Origin: Fragum whitleyi
Taxonomy: Eukaryota; Mollusca; Bivalvia; Cardiida; Cardiidae
NCBI GenBank assembly: GCA_948146395.1
Contig: OX411557.1
Span: 34,078,077 to 34,142,076 of the forward strand
Length of the DNA stretch: 64,000 bases
Reading direction: 5' to 3'
Shown here: one piece after another, positions 47,160 through 58,304 of the stretch
Position numbering within the stretch: the stretch's first letter is position 1
How the letters are laid out: every line of letters begins with the position of its first letter
Notes under the pieces: generated by a model
The model's database searches: none
What the model saw: the letters and a program-made list of their open reading frames with translations, nothing else
Told to the model about the DNA's origin: nothing
Program-made: the position numbers and the translations under genes

Positions 47160-47880
47160 CTTTTTTTTACCATTTTTAGAATTTTTGTACAACTTTTTTA
47201 ACAACTGCATCAGTCAATAAGTACTAAAACCTATTTTGGAAAATATTTTTGTGAAATAGCAAAACACTGGTGGGCTACAAAATTCTTGTAAATTCAGCTT
47301 GTGCAAGTTTTTTTGTAGCCCTAAGATGATAACCTTGGACCATGGCAAGGTTTATAATGTCTTTACTAAAATATAAATATAAAAAAATCAATCAACAATA
47401 TTAAGTCTTGAATAATTATAGTAATTAAAATAGCTAAATAATAAATAATAAAAATAATCATAGTAATTAAAATAGCTAAATTCTAAATAAAGAAAAATAA
47501 TCAAAGTAATTATAATAGCTAAATTCTAAAAAAAAAAAATAAGATAACTTAAACTACAAAGGAATAAATGAAATTAAAATTGGAAAATTAAAATTGGAAA
47601 TTTTAATTTCATTTAATATTACCTAATATACAATAAAATGAGAGTCATTTAACTAAGTAATAAATAAATATAATAAAATAAATAAGGTTAATGTATTTAG
47701 GGTAAGATTAAGGATTCCTATTGATTAATAGGTTTCCTTAGATTTATTCTTGGTGTCTTGAACTATGACTGTTCTAGGCTCTCTTTGTTTATATTTTCTG
47801 ATCTAGATGAAGGTACTTATGAGTTGATGTAGTTGTTGTAATTGTTTGGCTGTTAAAAACCCATTTATTGCCAACATTTG
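47160..47880. repeat. Dispersed repeat paired with 62296-63070
   Basis: Shares AACTGCATCAGT, TTTTGGAAAATATTTT, GGGCTACAAAATT, TTTTTGTAGCCC and TTTTCTGATCTAGATG in order with the locus at 62.3 kb. Includes three AT-rich units (TAGTAATTAAAATAGCTAAA). Confidence 0.8.
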
Positions 47881-47914
47881 TCAGTTGTCAGTCTAAATTC
47901 CCCCTTTCCTCATC

Positions 47915-48320
47915 AAAGATGTAATAGTAATAATTTGACCGTTATTACTAACCCAACCCCCCTTCCCTCCCTCTTATAAATGAAATTTGATATTGTAATA
48001 ATTTGACTGTTCATACTAACGTCTTCCACTCCCTTAAATTAATGAAAGAGATAGATTTAGTAATAGTTTGACTATTGTTACTAAATTGTCTTTTATGAAT
48101 ACCTTTTATGAATGTAATAAATTGACTTTTCCTAAAATCTACTTGCCATCCCCCTCCCTTTTTTGAAAAACATGGATTTTGTAATAATTTGACTGTCATT
48201 GTACAAATGCACACAACCTATGTTTTATGAATGACTAAATTACATGTAAATTGTAATAATGGGACAGTTGTTCAATCCCCTCTTTGAATGACATCTTTAT
48301 TGTAATAATCAGACTGTTTT
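47915..48320. repeat. Tandem array, unit about 60-70 bp
   Basis: About six copies of TGTAATAATTTGACTGTT with C-rich interludes and TTATGAATG. Adjoins the 47160 dispersed repeat. Confidence 0.75.
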
Positions 48321-48329
48321 ACACACACA

Positions 48330-48585
48330 CACATAGAGTGCAGTTGGTAGCACTTGTGACTGTCAATCTAGATGTCCCAGGTTTGATTCCCAACATTAGC
48401 ACTCATCCATTCGGACTATTTGTCTCTCACCAATAAGTAAATAACCAAAGACCTATGTGGGACCTATTTTGGACAGTAGCTGGAGGCTAGGTAAGATGTG
48501 ATGGTGGTATTAGTGTGAGAAATACCAAGAATCCATTGTTAGGTGCTCCAGCCTTTGCATTATAGGATTGTTGAAAGTGACAGAA
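48330..48585 (+). mobile_element. tRNA-derived SINE, family B
   Basis: Head GAGTGCAGTTGGTAGCACTT with B box GGTTTGATTCC, body CCTATGTGGGACC and GTGTGAGAAATACCAAGAAT, tail GGATTGTTGAAAGTGACAG. Same orientation of parts as the minus-strand copy at 5175. Confidence 0.78.
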
Positions 48586-49444
48586 AATTCAAACAAATGA
48601 ATTACACGCACATACCGGTACACCTTTATTAATTAAAAGGTGTTGTCGCATTGACTAAAAGGAAACATTTTGAGGAAAATTGTTATCTAGATTACAAATC
48701 ACTGGTTTCATCTGACAAAACTTGATTACACCTTGAACATCCCAAACCTATAGATTTGGGCTTGCATCAATGAATCAATTTCTTTGCATCAGGTCAACAG
48801 AAGTTTTGAGAGGATATTAAAGGGGGAAGCCAAAATCACAAGAAGCTCTTATTTGGAGAAAAAGGGTAGGGCTCTTATTTGCAGAAATAGGATAGAGCTC
48901 TAATTAGGGGAAATAGGGTATTCTATGACAAGTCACATTATGGGATCATCTTAGGTATCTGGTGGCAGACAGGCGACATCCACTTCTTTGTCTTGAGCAC
49001 ATTTCTGAACTCTTTAGACTTGAAACTTGGCAGTTATGTACCTATCGTGATTAGGAAGCGCAGTACCAGTACTCAAGAACCATAAATCCAGCTAGCTTAT
49101 TTTTCTAGTTCTTTCTTTTTTTTCATACTTGGACATCCAGCAGTATAACTGGTGTATCTTGTGACAATTTACCATCTTGTTTTTGTATATGCCAATCTAG
49201 AATCTGTTTGTATTCAGCTTTGTGCAATTGTTTGGCTGAAATATTTTTTTTCATTCTTCTATGAAAATAATTTTGAGTACACCAAAATTATGTAAGCTTG
49301 CACACAAATTAGTCTCTAAAGCAAGCTTTCTCATTGTCACAACTATATTATATGAATCTGCATAATTAGAATCATTTCTCCCTTCATCTTTTTATAATCA
49401 ATGAGGCCAAGGTAATATTTATTAGGTTTTATTGACTTGACTTT

Positions 49445-49535
49445 ATTGGCATGAAATGGTTTCGATGGTATAGCACATAACAGTGTTTATAGGTAGTTAC
49501 AACTGTTTCTTGCTGAGCCATCTACTCTGATTTTG
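49445..49535. mobile_element. Palindromic mini-element, family D, diverged
   Basis: GATGGTATAGCACATAACAG and TATAGGTAGTTACAACTGTT then GCTGAGCCATC, related to 52665-52745, with a degraded left arm. Confidence 0.5.
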
Positions 49536-49659
49536 CTGACTCTTAGCAGAGGTTATCTATGAATATTTTGACAGTGAATAAAAAGAAGCACTGTGTTTGA
49601 CTAGCCGATTTTTATGTAACTTTAGCTTAGAAGGAGAATATTGTGCTTCAACTACCTTA

Positions 49660-50480
49660 AGCGAAGTGACATTTTGACCTTGAACTTGACCTTTATGGAC
49701 TTAGAAAAACTTAAACTTTAAACTTAAACCAAAAAAGTTTAACCTTGCTTATATTGTCTGAATGTTTTACCTGGTACATCGTTCCTTCATACACACACTC
49801 ACTAGGTGAAATACTTTCACCAAGAGTCCAAGCTCCTTGACATTATGACCTCAATCTTGAGCTTTTAAGACTTAAAAAACTTTAACCAAATACTTTAACC
49901 AAAAAACTTTAACCTTGCTTATATTTTCTGAATGCTTTACCTAGTACGTCGCTCCTTCATAAACACACTCACTGATAGGCTTTCACCAGAGACCAAGCTC
50001 CTTGACATTTTGACCTCAATCTTGACCTTTTATGGACTTAGAAAAACTTAAACCAAAAAAAAAAAAACAAAAAAACTTTGACTAAAAACTTATACCAAAA
50101 AACTTTAACCTTGCTTATATTTTCTGAACGCCTTACCTAGTACATTGATCCTTCATACACACACTTACTAGGTGACAGGCTTTCACCAGAGACCAAGCTC
50201 CTTGACATTTTGACCTCAACCTTGCTTTTTATGGACTTAGAAAAGCTTTAACCAAAACCTTAAACCAAATACTTTAACCAAAAAACTTAAACTTAAACCT
50301 TGCTTTTATTTTCTGAATATTTTACCCAGGGACAACATTCTTTTGCATACACACTCATCAGGTGATTGGCTTTCACCTTTTCACCAGTAACCAAGGTCCT
50401 TGACATACTGACATTGACCATTTTTGTACAAAAAACTTTAACCTTGCTTATACCCTCTGAGTGCTTGAACTCTGATTGTT
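49660..50480. repeat. Tandem array, unit about 165-200 bp
   Basis: Four to five units containing CTTGACATTTTGACCTCAA, TTATGGACTTAGAAAAACTT, TTAACCTTGCTTATATTTTC and TTCATACACACACTCACTAG. Confidence 0.85.
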
Positions 50481-50849
50481 GGTCAAATGCTATTTGTCAC
50501 AAGCAGCAGTTTAGGTGAGCTAGGTTGTCAGCTGACGACTCTTGTTCTGATTAAGTAATGCTTTATGATCAATTTGCCAATTAGAATAAGAATCTTGGAT
50601 TATTTTATTATTTTTGAAGGTGGTTAGAAAATGAATGTCCTGTTTATGAATATTCTGCTAATCAAAACATTAAGTAATTTTGCCCCCCTTCGAAGAGGGG
50701 GTAAATTGCATTGCACTAATGGCATAGGGTTGGTCTGGACTGTTTTTTGTCTGAAGTGATGATAACCGATGAAAGGATTCATGTCGAAATTATAGCAAAG
50801 GAAACTGAAAAATTGAAGTTTTTTCTCGTAGGCTAAAGTATCTTTATTT

Positions 50850-52560
50850 TAGCCAACATCTTTTTTCTTCCTAGCAAGCATTCTCTACCTATCAAACACA
50901 TCATTCAGTTTTATTGTGGAGTTGTCCATTATAATGCAAAGTTATTTGATAACTTTGTAAGAGTTTAGCTGTTTATATCATTCATTTCAAACATAAGGGG
51001 ATGAAAGTTATAAGAATACTTTCATTTTATTTTAGATGACTTTGATTAAGGTGATAATTAAACTAGAGAATTAATGAAGGAACCAGTGAATATATGTTTT
51101 TTTCTCTTATTCTGATTTTGTATCATTATTTTGGTCAACATCTTCAATTTATTCTTAGCATTGTCATGTATTGTCTAGCTATCAAGCTTTTTATTCTCAT
51201 CTATTGTGAAGACATTCATTATCATTCCAAATTTTTAGGTAACATGCCAAGAGTTATTAGTCTTAAAGATGTTTTAATTATTTCCAAGATATCATTATTT
51301 TGGCCGACATATTTGTTTCTTCCTAGCATGCATTGTCTAGCTATCAAAGAACTAATTTTTATTCATTGTGGAGAGGTTCTTTATAAATCCAAATTACTAG
51401 GTTTTATGGTAAAAGGTCAGATGCTTTTATTGAATGTTAATTAGATTGAAGGGCAATTTATAATATTCAGGTTTATGGTTATCACAACAGTTTGAATACA
51501 AATCATTAGGTTAAATGATAAAAATATTTTTATTGAACGTCTCAAAAAGGTTTAGGATTTCACGGGGTGAAAGGGATAAAACAACTCATTTTATTTTTTA
51601 TGATTCTGTTTACTTCAGCAAATTGCATGTTTGATGAGGAAATTAAAAGCAATTAAGGAACTTGCAAAAAAGTGTTTTTTCCTTGTTGGCTTTTGTAACA
51701 TTATTTTGGCCAGCATCTTCAATTCTTCCTAGTGTGCATTGTCTAGCTATCAAGTACATTAAATTCTAATTTCATTGTGGCTACATAGATCCAGATAGTT
51801 AGATAATATTGTAAGAGTTTAGAAATTTCTATGGAACATCTCTAAGGTTTAGGAGGGTAGGGAATATAAAACTGATAAAACAACACACATTATATTTATT
51901 TTGATTGACTTGGTTTTAGTCAGTAAATTATAGGATTCATGTGGAAATATAAACAAAGGAGCCTGCAAAACTGATATTTTCTTACTCTTTGGCTTTAGTT
52001 GCATTATTTTGGCCAATTAACATCTTCAATTCTTCCTAGCGGACATTGTATAGCTATTAAGCAATTCTCATTTATTGTGGAGACACCAATTATAATTCAA
52101 ATATATTGGATAATATTGCAAGATTTAGGTTTTTGCATCCAATATTTCAAAAACAATTAATTGTGGAAGGGGATTGAAAGGATTAAACCACTTGCATTTA
52201 TTTGGAACTCGCTCCAAAATCATGTGAAATTGTCACAGGAAAATCTGATTTTTTCCTCTCTGGCTTGTATAATATTTTGGCCAACTTATTCATTTCTTCC
52301 TAGCACGCATTGTCTTAAGCTAAGCATAATATTCTCATGTACTCAGTGATGACCATATTGCTTATTGTAAAAGTTAAGTTCTTTATATCAAGTATCTCTA
52401 GTAAGATTAAGGAATGTAGGGGATAAAATCGATAAAACAACTTTCATTTTGTTTTGGATGACTTTGTTTAATCAAAAAAATGTTTTATCTTTATTTGGCC
52501 AACATTTTAATTCAATTCTTTCTTGATGCATTGTCTAGTTGTTATGCACATTAAGAATTC
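50850..52560. repeat. Tandem array, unit about 170-400 bp
   Basis: About seven occurrences of TTTTGGCCAACATCTTCAAT and CTTCCTAGCATGCATTGTCT with AGCTATCAAGC, ATTGTGGAGAC and ACAACTTTCATTTTATTTT following. The 116-codon frame at 51094-51444 falls inside it and is not a gene. Confidence 0.8.
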
Positions 52561-52664
52561 GCATTTTCTCAAACACAGTTGCCTATTTTGAGGCGTCAGT
52601 ACAAAACTATTGAAAGTTCCTAAACACTGACTTCTTGATTTGTTTTGGTCTTGGTGTCATAAAA

Positions 52665-52745
52665 GTAATATTTCGATGGCCTAGCGTGAAACAGTTGTAA
52701 CTGCCTATATGCTTATAGGCAGTAACAACTGTTTCACGCTGAACC
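52665..52745. mobile_element. Palindromic mini-element, family D
   Basis: Arms GCGTGAAACAGTTGT with AACTGCCTATA and the complement TATAGGCAGTAACAACTGTT / TTCACGC around a TGCT loop: about 28-bp arms, nearly perfect. Copies at 61408-61480 and, diverged, at 49445-49535. Confidence 0.85.
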
Positions 52746-53054
52746 ATCAGTTTGTATTTTAAATTAAGCAATATTGTTTATATTGGTTTTACAGTAATTG
52801 GTAGAAAAAATACTCTAGCTAAAGAAACATATTCAAATCATTTATTCATTTCCAATTTGAACCTATCTAAATACTACTATAGGACTTGCTAGGAAGGAAT
52901 TCAAAACATATGTCTGCAGTTGGCCACATAAACATTCTAACTTTGTACAGCTATAATTTAAGCTGTACTTGTTAGAATTTGTAGCCCACAGGGGACATAA
53001 ATAGGGATGAAAATTAAAATTTAATTAATTAATTATAAAAGATTTTGGTAAACA

Positions 53055-53115
53055 TATCAAAACTGTTGTGAGTACATATCTTTGTCCATGTATATATAAA
53101 CATGCTTTGACAACA
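53055..53115. mobile_element. Palindromic mini-element, family E
   Basis: CAAAACTGTTGTGAG pairs with GACAACAGTTTTG around an AT-rich loop. Sister of 53705-53780. Confidence 0.7.
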
Positions 53116-53704
53116 GTTTTGCTTTGACCTTTATCAAATTTTTTCTTGTTTTTTTTTTTTTTTGTTGTTGTTCTTGTTTTTTGACATTTTTTATGGCTGA
53201 GCTAAGTAAGTAGCTTTCTGGTAAATGTGGTACACTGTACAGTGGCTTGGTAGGACACTGTACAGTGACTTGGAGGAAAACAATTTTGGTGATGCTGCCT
53301 TGATGGATGCTGGATGTTGCCTGGACTTGATTGATGATGGATGCGTTTGGAATAGATGGTTGATGGATTACACCTTGAAATGTAGAATAATAAAATCAAT
53401 TATTATGCTCCCTTCGAAGAAGAGGGGGTATATTTCTTTGCACCTTTAGGTTGGTCTGTCAGTCGGTCTGTAGACAGTAGATGTTTTACAGTTTTCAGTT
53501 GCAATCTAAATTAAGCATATTGAGAGAGATCAGTGCATTACTTTTTTAAGTGCCTATACATATTCATAGCCAATTACAATGCTTTTGCACTGAACACTCA
53601 ATTGAACCTATTTCAATACTGCTTATTTGTTAAGTAAGTTCCAGCTAATGATAATAATGGACAAATTTTTAACCTCCAAATTGCAAGTAATACAACTTTT
53701 TTTT

Positions 53705-53780
53705 CAAAGTTCAAAACTGTTGTAAGAACGCATATAAATATATATATGCTCTTACAACAGTTTTGTTTTGACCTACATCA
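53705..53780. mobile_element. Palindromic mini-element, family E
   Basis: Arms CAAAACTGTTGTAAGA and TCTTACAACAGTTTTG, continuing inward through GCATATA / TATATGC. Near-perfect hairpin. Confidence 0.82.
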
Positions 53781-53914
53781 AAACTTTTCTTAATTTTTCT
53801 TTGTATGGGAATTTTTATGGTTAAAGATAGGCTGTAAAGCTCAGTAGGTAGCTTTCTGGTACAGGATGTAGTGTAACACTGTGGTTTGGTGTAGACCTAT
53901 TGATATCACATCAA

Positions 53915-54075
53915 TATCCCTGTCGATTCTGCTTCCTGGGAATTTCACCAGTACTCCCATTGAATATTTGGGCCAAGGAAAGAACAAAGATCAGTAGTCC
54001 CTTCTGGGAATCAAACTCTGGACCTCTTGATCAAGAAGCTTGAGCTTACCGCTCGACCATTGACATTGTGTTGCA
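53915..54075 (-). mobile_element. tRNA-derived SINE, family A
   Basis: Minus strand: TGTCGATTCTGCTTCCTGGG, GGCCAAGGAAAGAACAAAGA, B-box complement GAATCAAACTC and A-box complement near GCTTACCGCTCGACCATTG. Confidence 0.75.
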
Positions 54076-54089
54076 CTTTACTGCGGCTG

Positions 54090-54400
54090 GGTTGGTAGAC
54101 AATTTGGTGTCTGATGGTTGGATCATGGTTGATGGTAAAAGAAAAACTGGACTATATGGTTAACAGCCAGCACTTGGTAACTACGACTTCATCAACTTGA
54201 TAATTGGTGGACGGCAACTTGAAATGATGGTCACCTTGGTTTCCATGGCTACAAGACAAGGCATCAATGCTGGTTTCTGGCAGAAGACTACTGGAATGGA
54301 TAACTGGCAGACAACACCCAGACCCTGACTTGATGGTTTATGGGCATGTCCACTGGAATTGATGGTTGGTAAACATGTAAACCTATTTAAGGTAGTGAAC
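54090..54400 (+). other. Gene-free, less AT-rich segment with TGGATGG words
   Basis: Repeated GATGGTTGATGG-like words, also seen at 53280-53370 and 42210. No continuous reading frame. May be transcribed; no evidence for a protein. Confidence 0.25.
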
Positions 54401-54539
54401 CTGTAAAAGTTCCATGACATTTTGGACGTCATGAACTATAACAGTGTTTTTTCAATTTTCATTGAAGCCTTGGTCAACATTGTGAAAGATCATAAGCTCT
54501 GAAATGTTGCAGAACTATAAGGGGTCCACTACCTTAAGA

Positions 54540-54665
54540 GATGAAATGATTATTTTTGCATTTATTGAGGTATGAAACTAAGAACCAAATTACATGACTG
54601 TATGAATACCCAAAGCATATTTATACATGAGTGAGTAAGATTTTAGTTATCTTATGGTTTAATTT
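54540..54665. mobile_element. Snapback MITE, family A, diverged copy
   Basis: GAGGTATGAAACTAAGAACC, a weak AATTACATGA, a GCATATTTATACATGAGTGA loop and a degraded right arm. Clearly related to 3188 but heavily mutated. Confidence 0.55.
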
Positions 54666-54849
54666 CAAGGAAGGAAAAACATAGAAATTATCAATAAAGA
54701 AACAGATTTCTTATAGGACTACATCATGTGGAAGTTAACAAAATTGCCATGTGCTCAAAATTGTTTTCATTGAGCCAATCAAAATTAAGATGAACTTTAC
54801 TATTATCATTGTCCTATGCTTAAAAACTTGTTCAAATTTAAATGCTCTG

Positions 54850-55400
54850 CAGAAGCCATTTTTATACTCTGCTGAAGGTGGTCGTATATTGGTATCATAA
54901 TCTCTGTCTGTCCGTCCATCAGTTTGTCTATCCCTCCCGACGTCAGAACATCTGTCTGTCCGTACATCCAAATCTTGTGAACTCAACGTCTGCTTCATTT
55001 ATGGACCAATTTGGATCATATGAAACTTTTCACAAAATGTTCCTAGTCACCAGACCTAGTGCATATTTTAATGCGGTTGCAGCCCAATGGTTTATCTGGA
55101 AGATATGAATGCTGGACAAGAAAATTACTAGGAAATTTCAGTTTTCCAGACTTTTTTTCTATACCCTTTGAGATATTGAGCTAAGTTTTGGTGTTTGAGT
55201 CTGCATCAATGAGTTACAAAACAAGTCTGAGTTTGGTTCCAGTCCAATGGTTTTCTGAAAAATATGGATGCTGGACTTAAAAATTTCAGTTTTCCAGACT
55301 TTTTTCTATACCCTTTTACATATTGAGCTAATATTTTGTTTGTGAATCTGCATCAATGAGTTACAGAATAAGTTTTCAAAATCTCCTTTTTTCAAATCAA
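54850..55400. repeat. Dispersed repeat with CTGTCTGTCCGTCC and two internal units
   Basis: Starts TATACTCTGCTGAAGGTGGT and TCTGTCTGTCCGTCC, followed by two units of about 180 bp with CCAATGGTTT, GAATGCTGGAC and TTTCAGTTTTCCAGACTTTT. Confidence 0.6.
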
Positions 55401-55447
55401 AATATCTGAAAAAAGTAGATAGCATTGGTATAAAAATTATTGTAAAT

Positions 55448-55530
55448 GAATCCTATGTCGTAAACTTACCAGAATCATCTCAATGAGACGATTCTGGTGA
55501 GGTTTAAGTACATAGAATTATTGAGAATTT
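55448..55530. mobile_element. Palindromic mini-element, family F
   Basis: Arms TCCTATGTCGTAAAC and CCAGAATCATCTCA pair with TGAGACGATTCTGG and GGTTTAAGTACATAGAATT. A diverged relative lies at 61285-61365 (GAATCCTATGATGTGTAAAC, GAGACGATTCTAATGGGTTC). Confidence 0.75.
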
Positions 55531-56011
55531 CACAATCAATTCAATTTGTAAACAGAATGTGTATTAAGCAATCATTTTTCTTTTTGAAAGGCCTCTTTTC
55601 AGTGGTCCTGTGCATGGTCTCTTATTTACAAGCTTTACTGTATGTTGTGCAGATTCTCCAGGCTTGTAAAGATTTTAGTGCACTGTGAAGATGAAATTAC
55701 TTTTATCTCCCTGCTTCGATAAGATTGGGGGCATATTGTTTTACTTTATTGTCTGTTTGCTTGCAAAACTTAATTAAAAAAACCATAGCTAATCAATTGA
55801 AGCCTATTCAAGATACAATGCTCATATTTTGATAATAGATCTCATTTAAGGTTATGCAAGAATGAATTTTGAAACTCGGCTGCTTCCTGGTGAAAAGTAT
55901 ATCCTGTGAAATACTTTGCTTTTGCAATTAAGTTATTCTTTGGAACAGTCTGCATTCATATGAAAGCGCTGGTGGTAAGTCAAATCTAGTGACAAGTTGT
56001 TGTTTTTACAG

Positions 56012-56151
56012 AGAATGTCCAAGGCCCGGGTGATCAATCATGAATACATCTCTGTGAAGTCCTAGATTTCTGTACACATTGATAGAAAACATACAGATTC
56101 CAGACTGGAGTCACCTTGACACAACAAACTATGAAAATACCCCAACAACAG
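56012..56151 (+). ncRNA. Exon-like segment 1 of a possible non-coding transcript
   Basis: Acceptor TTGTTGTTTTTACAG and donor CAACAG|GTTGGTTA. All three frames contain stops. Supported only by splice-site appearance. Confidence 0.22.
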
Positions 56152-56232
56152 GTTGGTTAGATCAACACATCTACTAAAGTAAAACTTGTAGTCAACAATC
56201 ACTTAGAAGACCATCAAATAAGCAGTTGCTTA

Positions 56233-56487
56233 TAATAATGGCCGGGAGCCCGTTTTACTAAACTTCTGAGAAAAAAAATTATAAGTCAAAGTCACAATTT
56301 GAACTTGGTGTTTTCATTCCTTGTTAGATTCTGCCTTGCAATATCTCATTGGAAATGTCTTTAAAGGACAATTTCAATGAGATGATGCTTGAGAGAATTC
56401 CGTATTTAGTTATTACTTCAGATGCAACTTTAATATTAAATGACTTGTGCCAAAAATGATAGTAAGATGTTTAGTGAAACAGGCTCC
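56233..56487. mobile_element. MITE with imperfect 22-bp terminal repeats and about 9-bp target duplication
   Basis: GGAGCCCGTTTTACTAAAC near the left end and GTTTAGTGAAACAGGCTCC at the right end. The direct repeat CAGTTGCTTA stands immediately outside (56223-56232 and 56487-56496; one base may overlap the element). An 8-10 bp duplication suggests a hAT- or Mutator-type source (inference). Confidence 0.75.
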
Positions 56488-56957
56488 AGTTGCTTAGTAC
56501 AATAATCATGATAAAAAAAACATAGGTCATTTTGCGTTTAAAGATTGTCATATTAGCCTTACTGCATTCTATGATGTTGGAACCCATAAGAATTGCCTCA
56601 TTGACCAATTCATTTTTCAGCTCGGCTGTTTTTGGAGAAAACCCAGGGTAACATGATCACCTTGGCACTGTTGGCATTGGTGTTGGCTTTGGCATGACAA
56701 TCTTTAGCTTTGGTCATATCAATGTTGTTATTGGGGATATATTAATGAAATTTGGCATGTGTGTTCACCATCGGAGCTACCCAGGTTATCAAGGGGGGTA
56801 ACTGTGGGGGTATTTTTGTAAGAGTCATGCCTCTTTTCTGACTTAGATTGTTTGTATTTAATAATCCAGCATCCGCAGCCAAGCCTTGGGAAATGTATTA
56901 AAAGCTAGTTCCCTATAAACAGAACTTGAAAAGAAATATGATTTTGTTCTTTTGCAG

Positions 56958-57112
56958 CGTCGAAGTAGAGAAAAAAAATCACTGAAAACATTGACAGACA
57001 CCAACTACATGCAATGATCCAAGCCAAACAACATTGTGGCCTAATCTATTTACTTGATATAGATTGCTTTTCTGCCAGGATCTTGAATAGCAACGTGTTA
57101 AATTCATTTGAG
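56958..57112 (+). ncRNA. Exon-like segment 2 of a possible non-coding transcript
   Basis: Strong acceptor TTTTGTTCTTTTGCAG and strong donor GAG|GTTAGTATTT. One frame is open for 19 codons (RRSREKKSLKTLTD onward) before a stop, so a last coding exon cannot be excluded. Confidence 0.27.
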
Positions 57113-57659
57113 GTTAGTATTTTTGTTTTTGTCAAAGTAGACCTTAAAAGGTAGTGGTCCATGACAATTGGTCGACTGACATTTTATCATTCAATTTACT
57201 TGGACTAGTCTGTTTATCAAGTGCAACAATAGAGATTTGTTTTAATCACACTGAACATTATGCATACACTATTGTCTTTATCACAAAATTATTTTGGGGT
57301 AAATAGATTTTACAAAGTGTACTTATATAATTTCATTCCACATTTTAGGCATTCAATAAACTTTATATACTTATACCCCCACTCCAAAGAAGATGTTGCT
57401 TACTGAATTCGGATTTTTTGTATATCTTCTTCCGGTTTTACGACCTAAATTATTTTTGGACTTAACATGGTACAATGGGAAATTTAGCATTGTTCTTTTC
57501 TCAGCAGCAATGAACCAGAGCAACTTAAAAATTGTTTGATCTAATTTCATAAGACAAAAAAAACCCGAAAAAGATCAGCCTAATGTGGTGCACCAAAATA
57601 TTGGGACAGGAATGATTATGCTATTGAGAACATGATCAAACATTCGGGTTTTGATAACT

Positions 57660-57755
57660 TGAATTTATCAGAAAAAAGTGATTCATATAGTGTGAGCAGG
57701 TCTTAAATTTTATACCTCCATGATATCAATAAATATTCTCATCATCTCTTAAATG
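57660..57755. mobile_element. Snapback MITE, family A, right-end fragment
   Basis: Retains AGTGTGAGCAGG, TTTTATACCTCCATGATATC and CATCATCTCTTAAATG of the right arm. The left arm is not recognisable. Confidence 0.5.
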
Positions 57756-57782
57756 AAACAATTATCCTCATTTAATTTCCAG

Positions 57783-57874
57783 GTATTTCAACAAACCATG
57801 TCAGGACCAATCAGGGCTATGGTATAAACTGATCTCCTACAAAAGTGGGACTGTCATAATCTGACAAAGAAAAT
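57783..57874 (+). ncRNA. Exon-like segment 3 of a possible non-coding transcript
   Basis: Acceptor CTCATTTAATTTCCAG and donor AAAT|GTGAGT. Stops in every frame. Confidence 0.22.
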
Positions 57875-57984
57875 GTGAGTATTTTATCAAAGATTCCATG
57901 TAAATAAATATTTTGAAGACAATAGTTTTTCATCAACAACAAGAGCTGTATTTTCAAATGTGGTAGAGCATCTAAGGTACAAAA

Positions 57985-58145
57985 ATGTAACCTTTAAGAG
58001 ATGAAGAGAGTATTTTGTGAATTTCATGGAGGTATGGATCTACAAACATAATCACACTTTGAATATGCAAGGAGGATTCATACATAAGTTTGTTAAGGTT
58101 TCTTGTTTCATACATATGAGATAAACATGCTCTCTTCATTACTTA
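57985..58145. mobile_element. Snapback MITE, family A copy
   Basis: Starts TTTAAGAGATGAAGAGAG and CATGGAGGTATGGATC, with AATCACACTTTG, then a degraded right arm ending near CATGCTCTCTTCAT. Preserves the terminal GATGAAGAGAG motif best. Confidence 0.65.
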
Positions 58146-58184
58146 TTTATATAATACATACTTAGTGTTTTGTATGAAATAAAA

Positions 58185-58300
58185 TACCTAATGAGGTTGG
58201 GAGAATTGATAATTGAAATAAAATACCTAATGAGGTTGTGAGAATTGATAATTGTCGAGGCTCTGCTGAGCCAATGATCAATTCTCACAACCGAGTTGGA
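58185..58300. repeat. Short tandem duplication and hairpin
   Basis: AAATACCTAATGAGGTTG is present twice about 41 bp apart; the second copy then folds, GGTTGTGAGAATTGAT pairing with ATCAATTCTCACAACC across AGGCTCTGCTGAGCC. Confidence 0.75.
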
Positions 58301-58304
58301 TATT

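Noticed and set aside
51094..51444. 116-codon plus-strand frame with hydrophobic segments
   Set aside because: Lies within the tandem array at 50.85-52.56 kb, spans two unit copies and has no ATG context or similarity.
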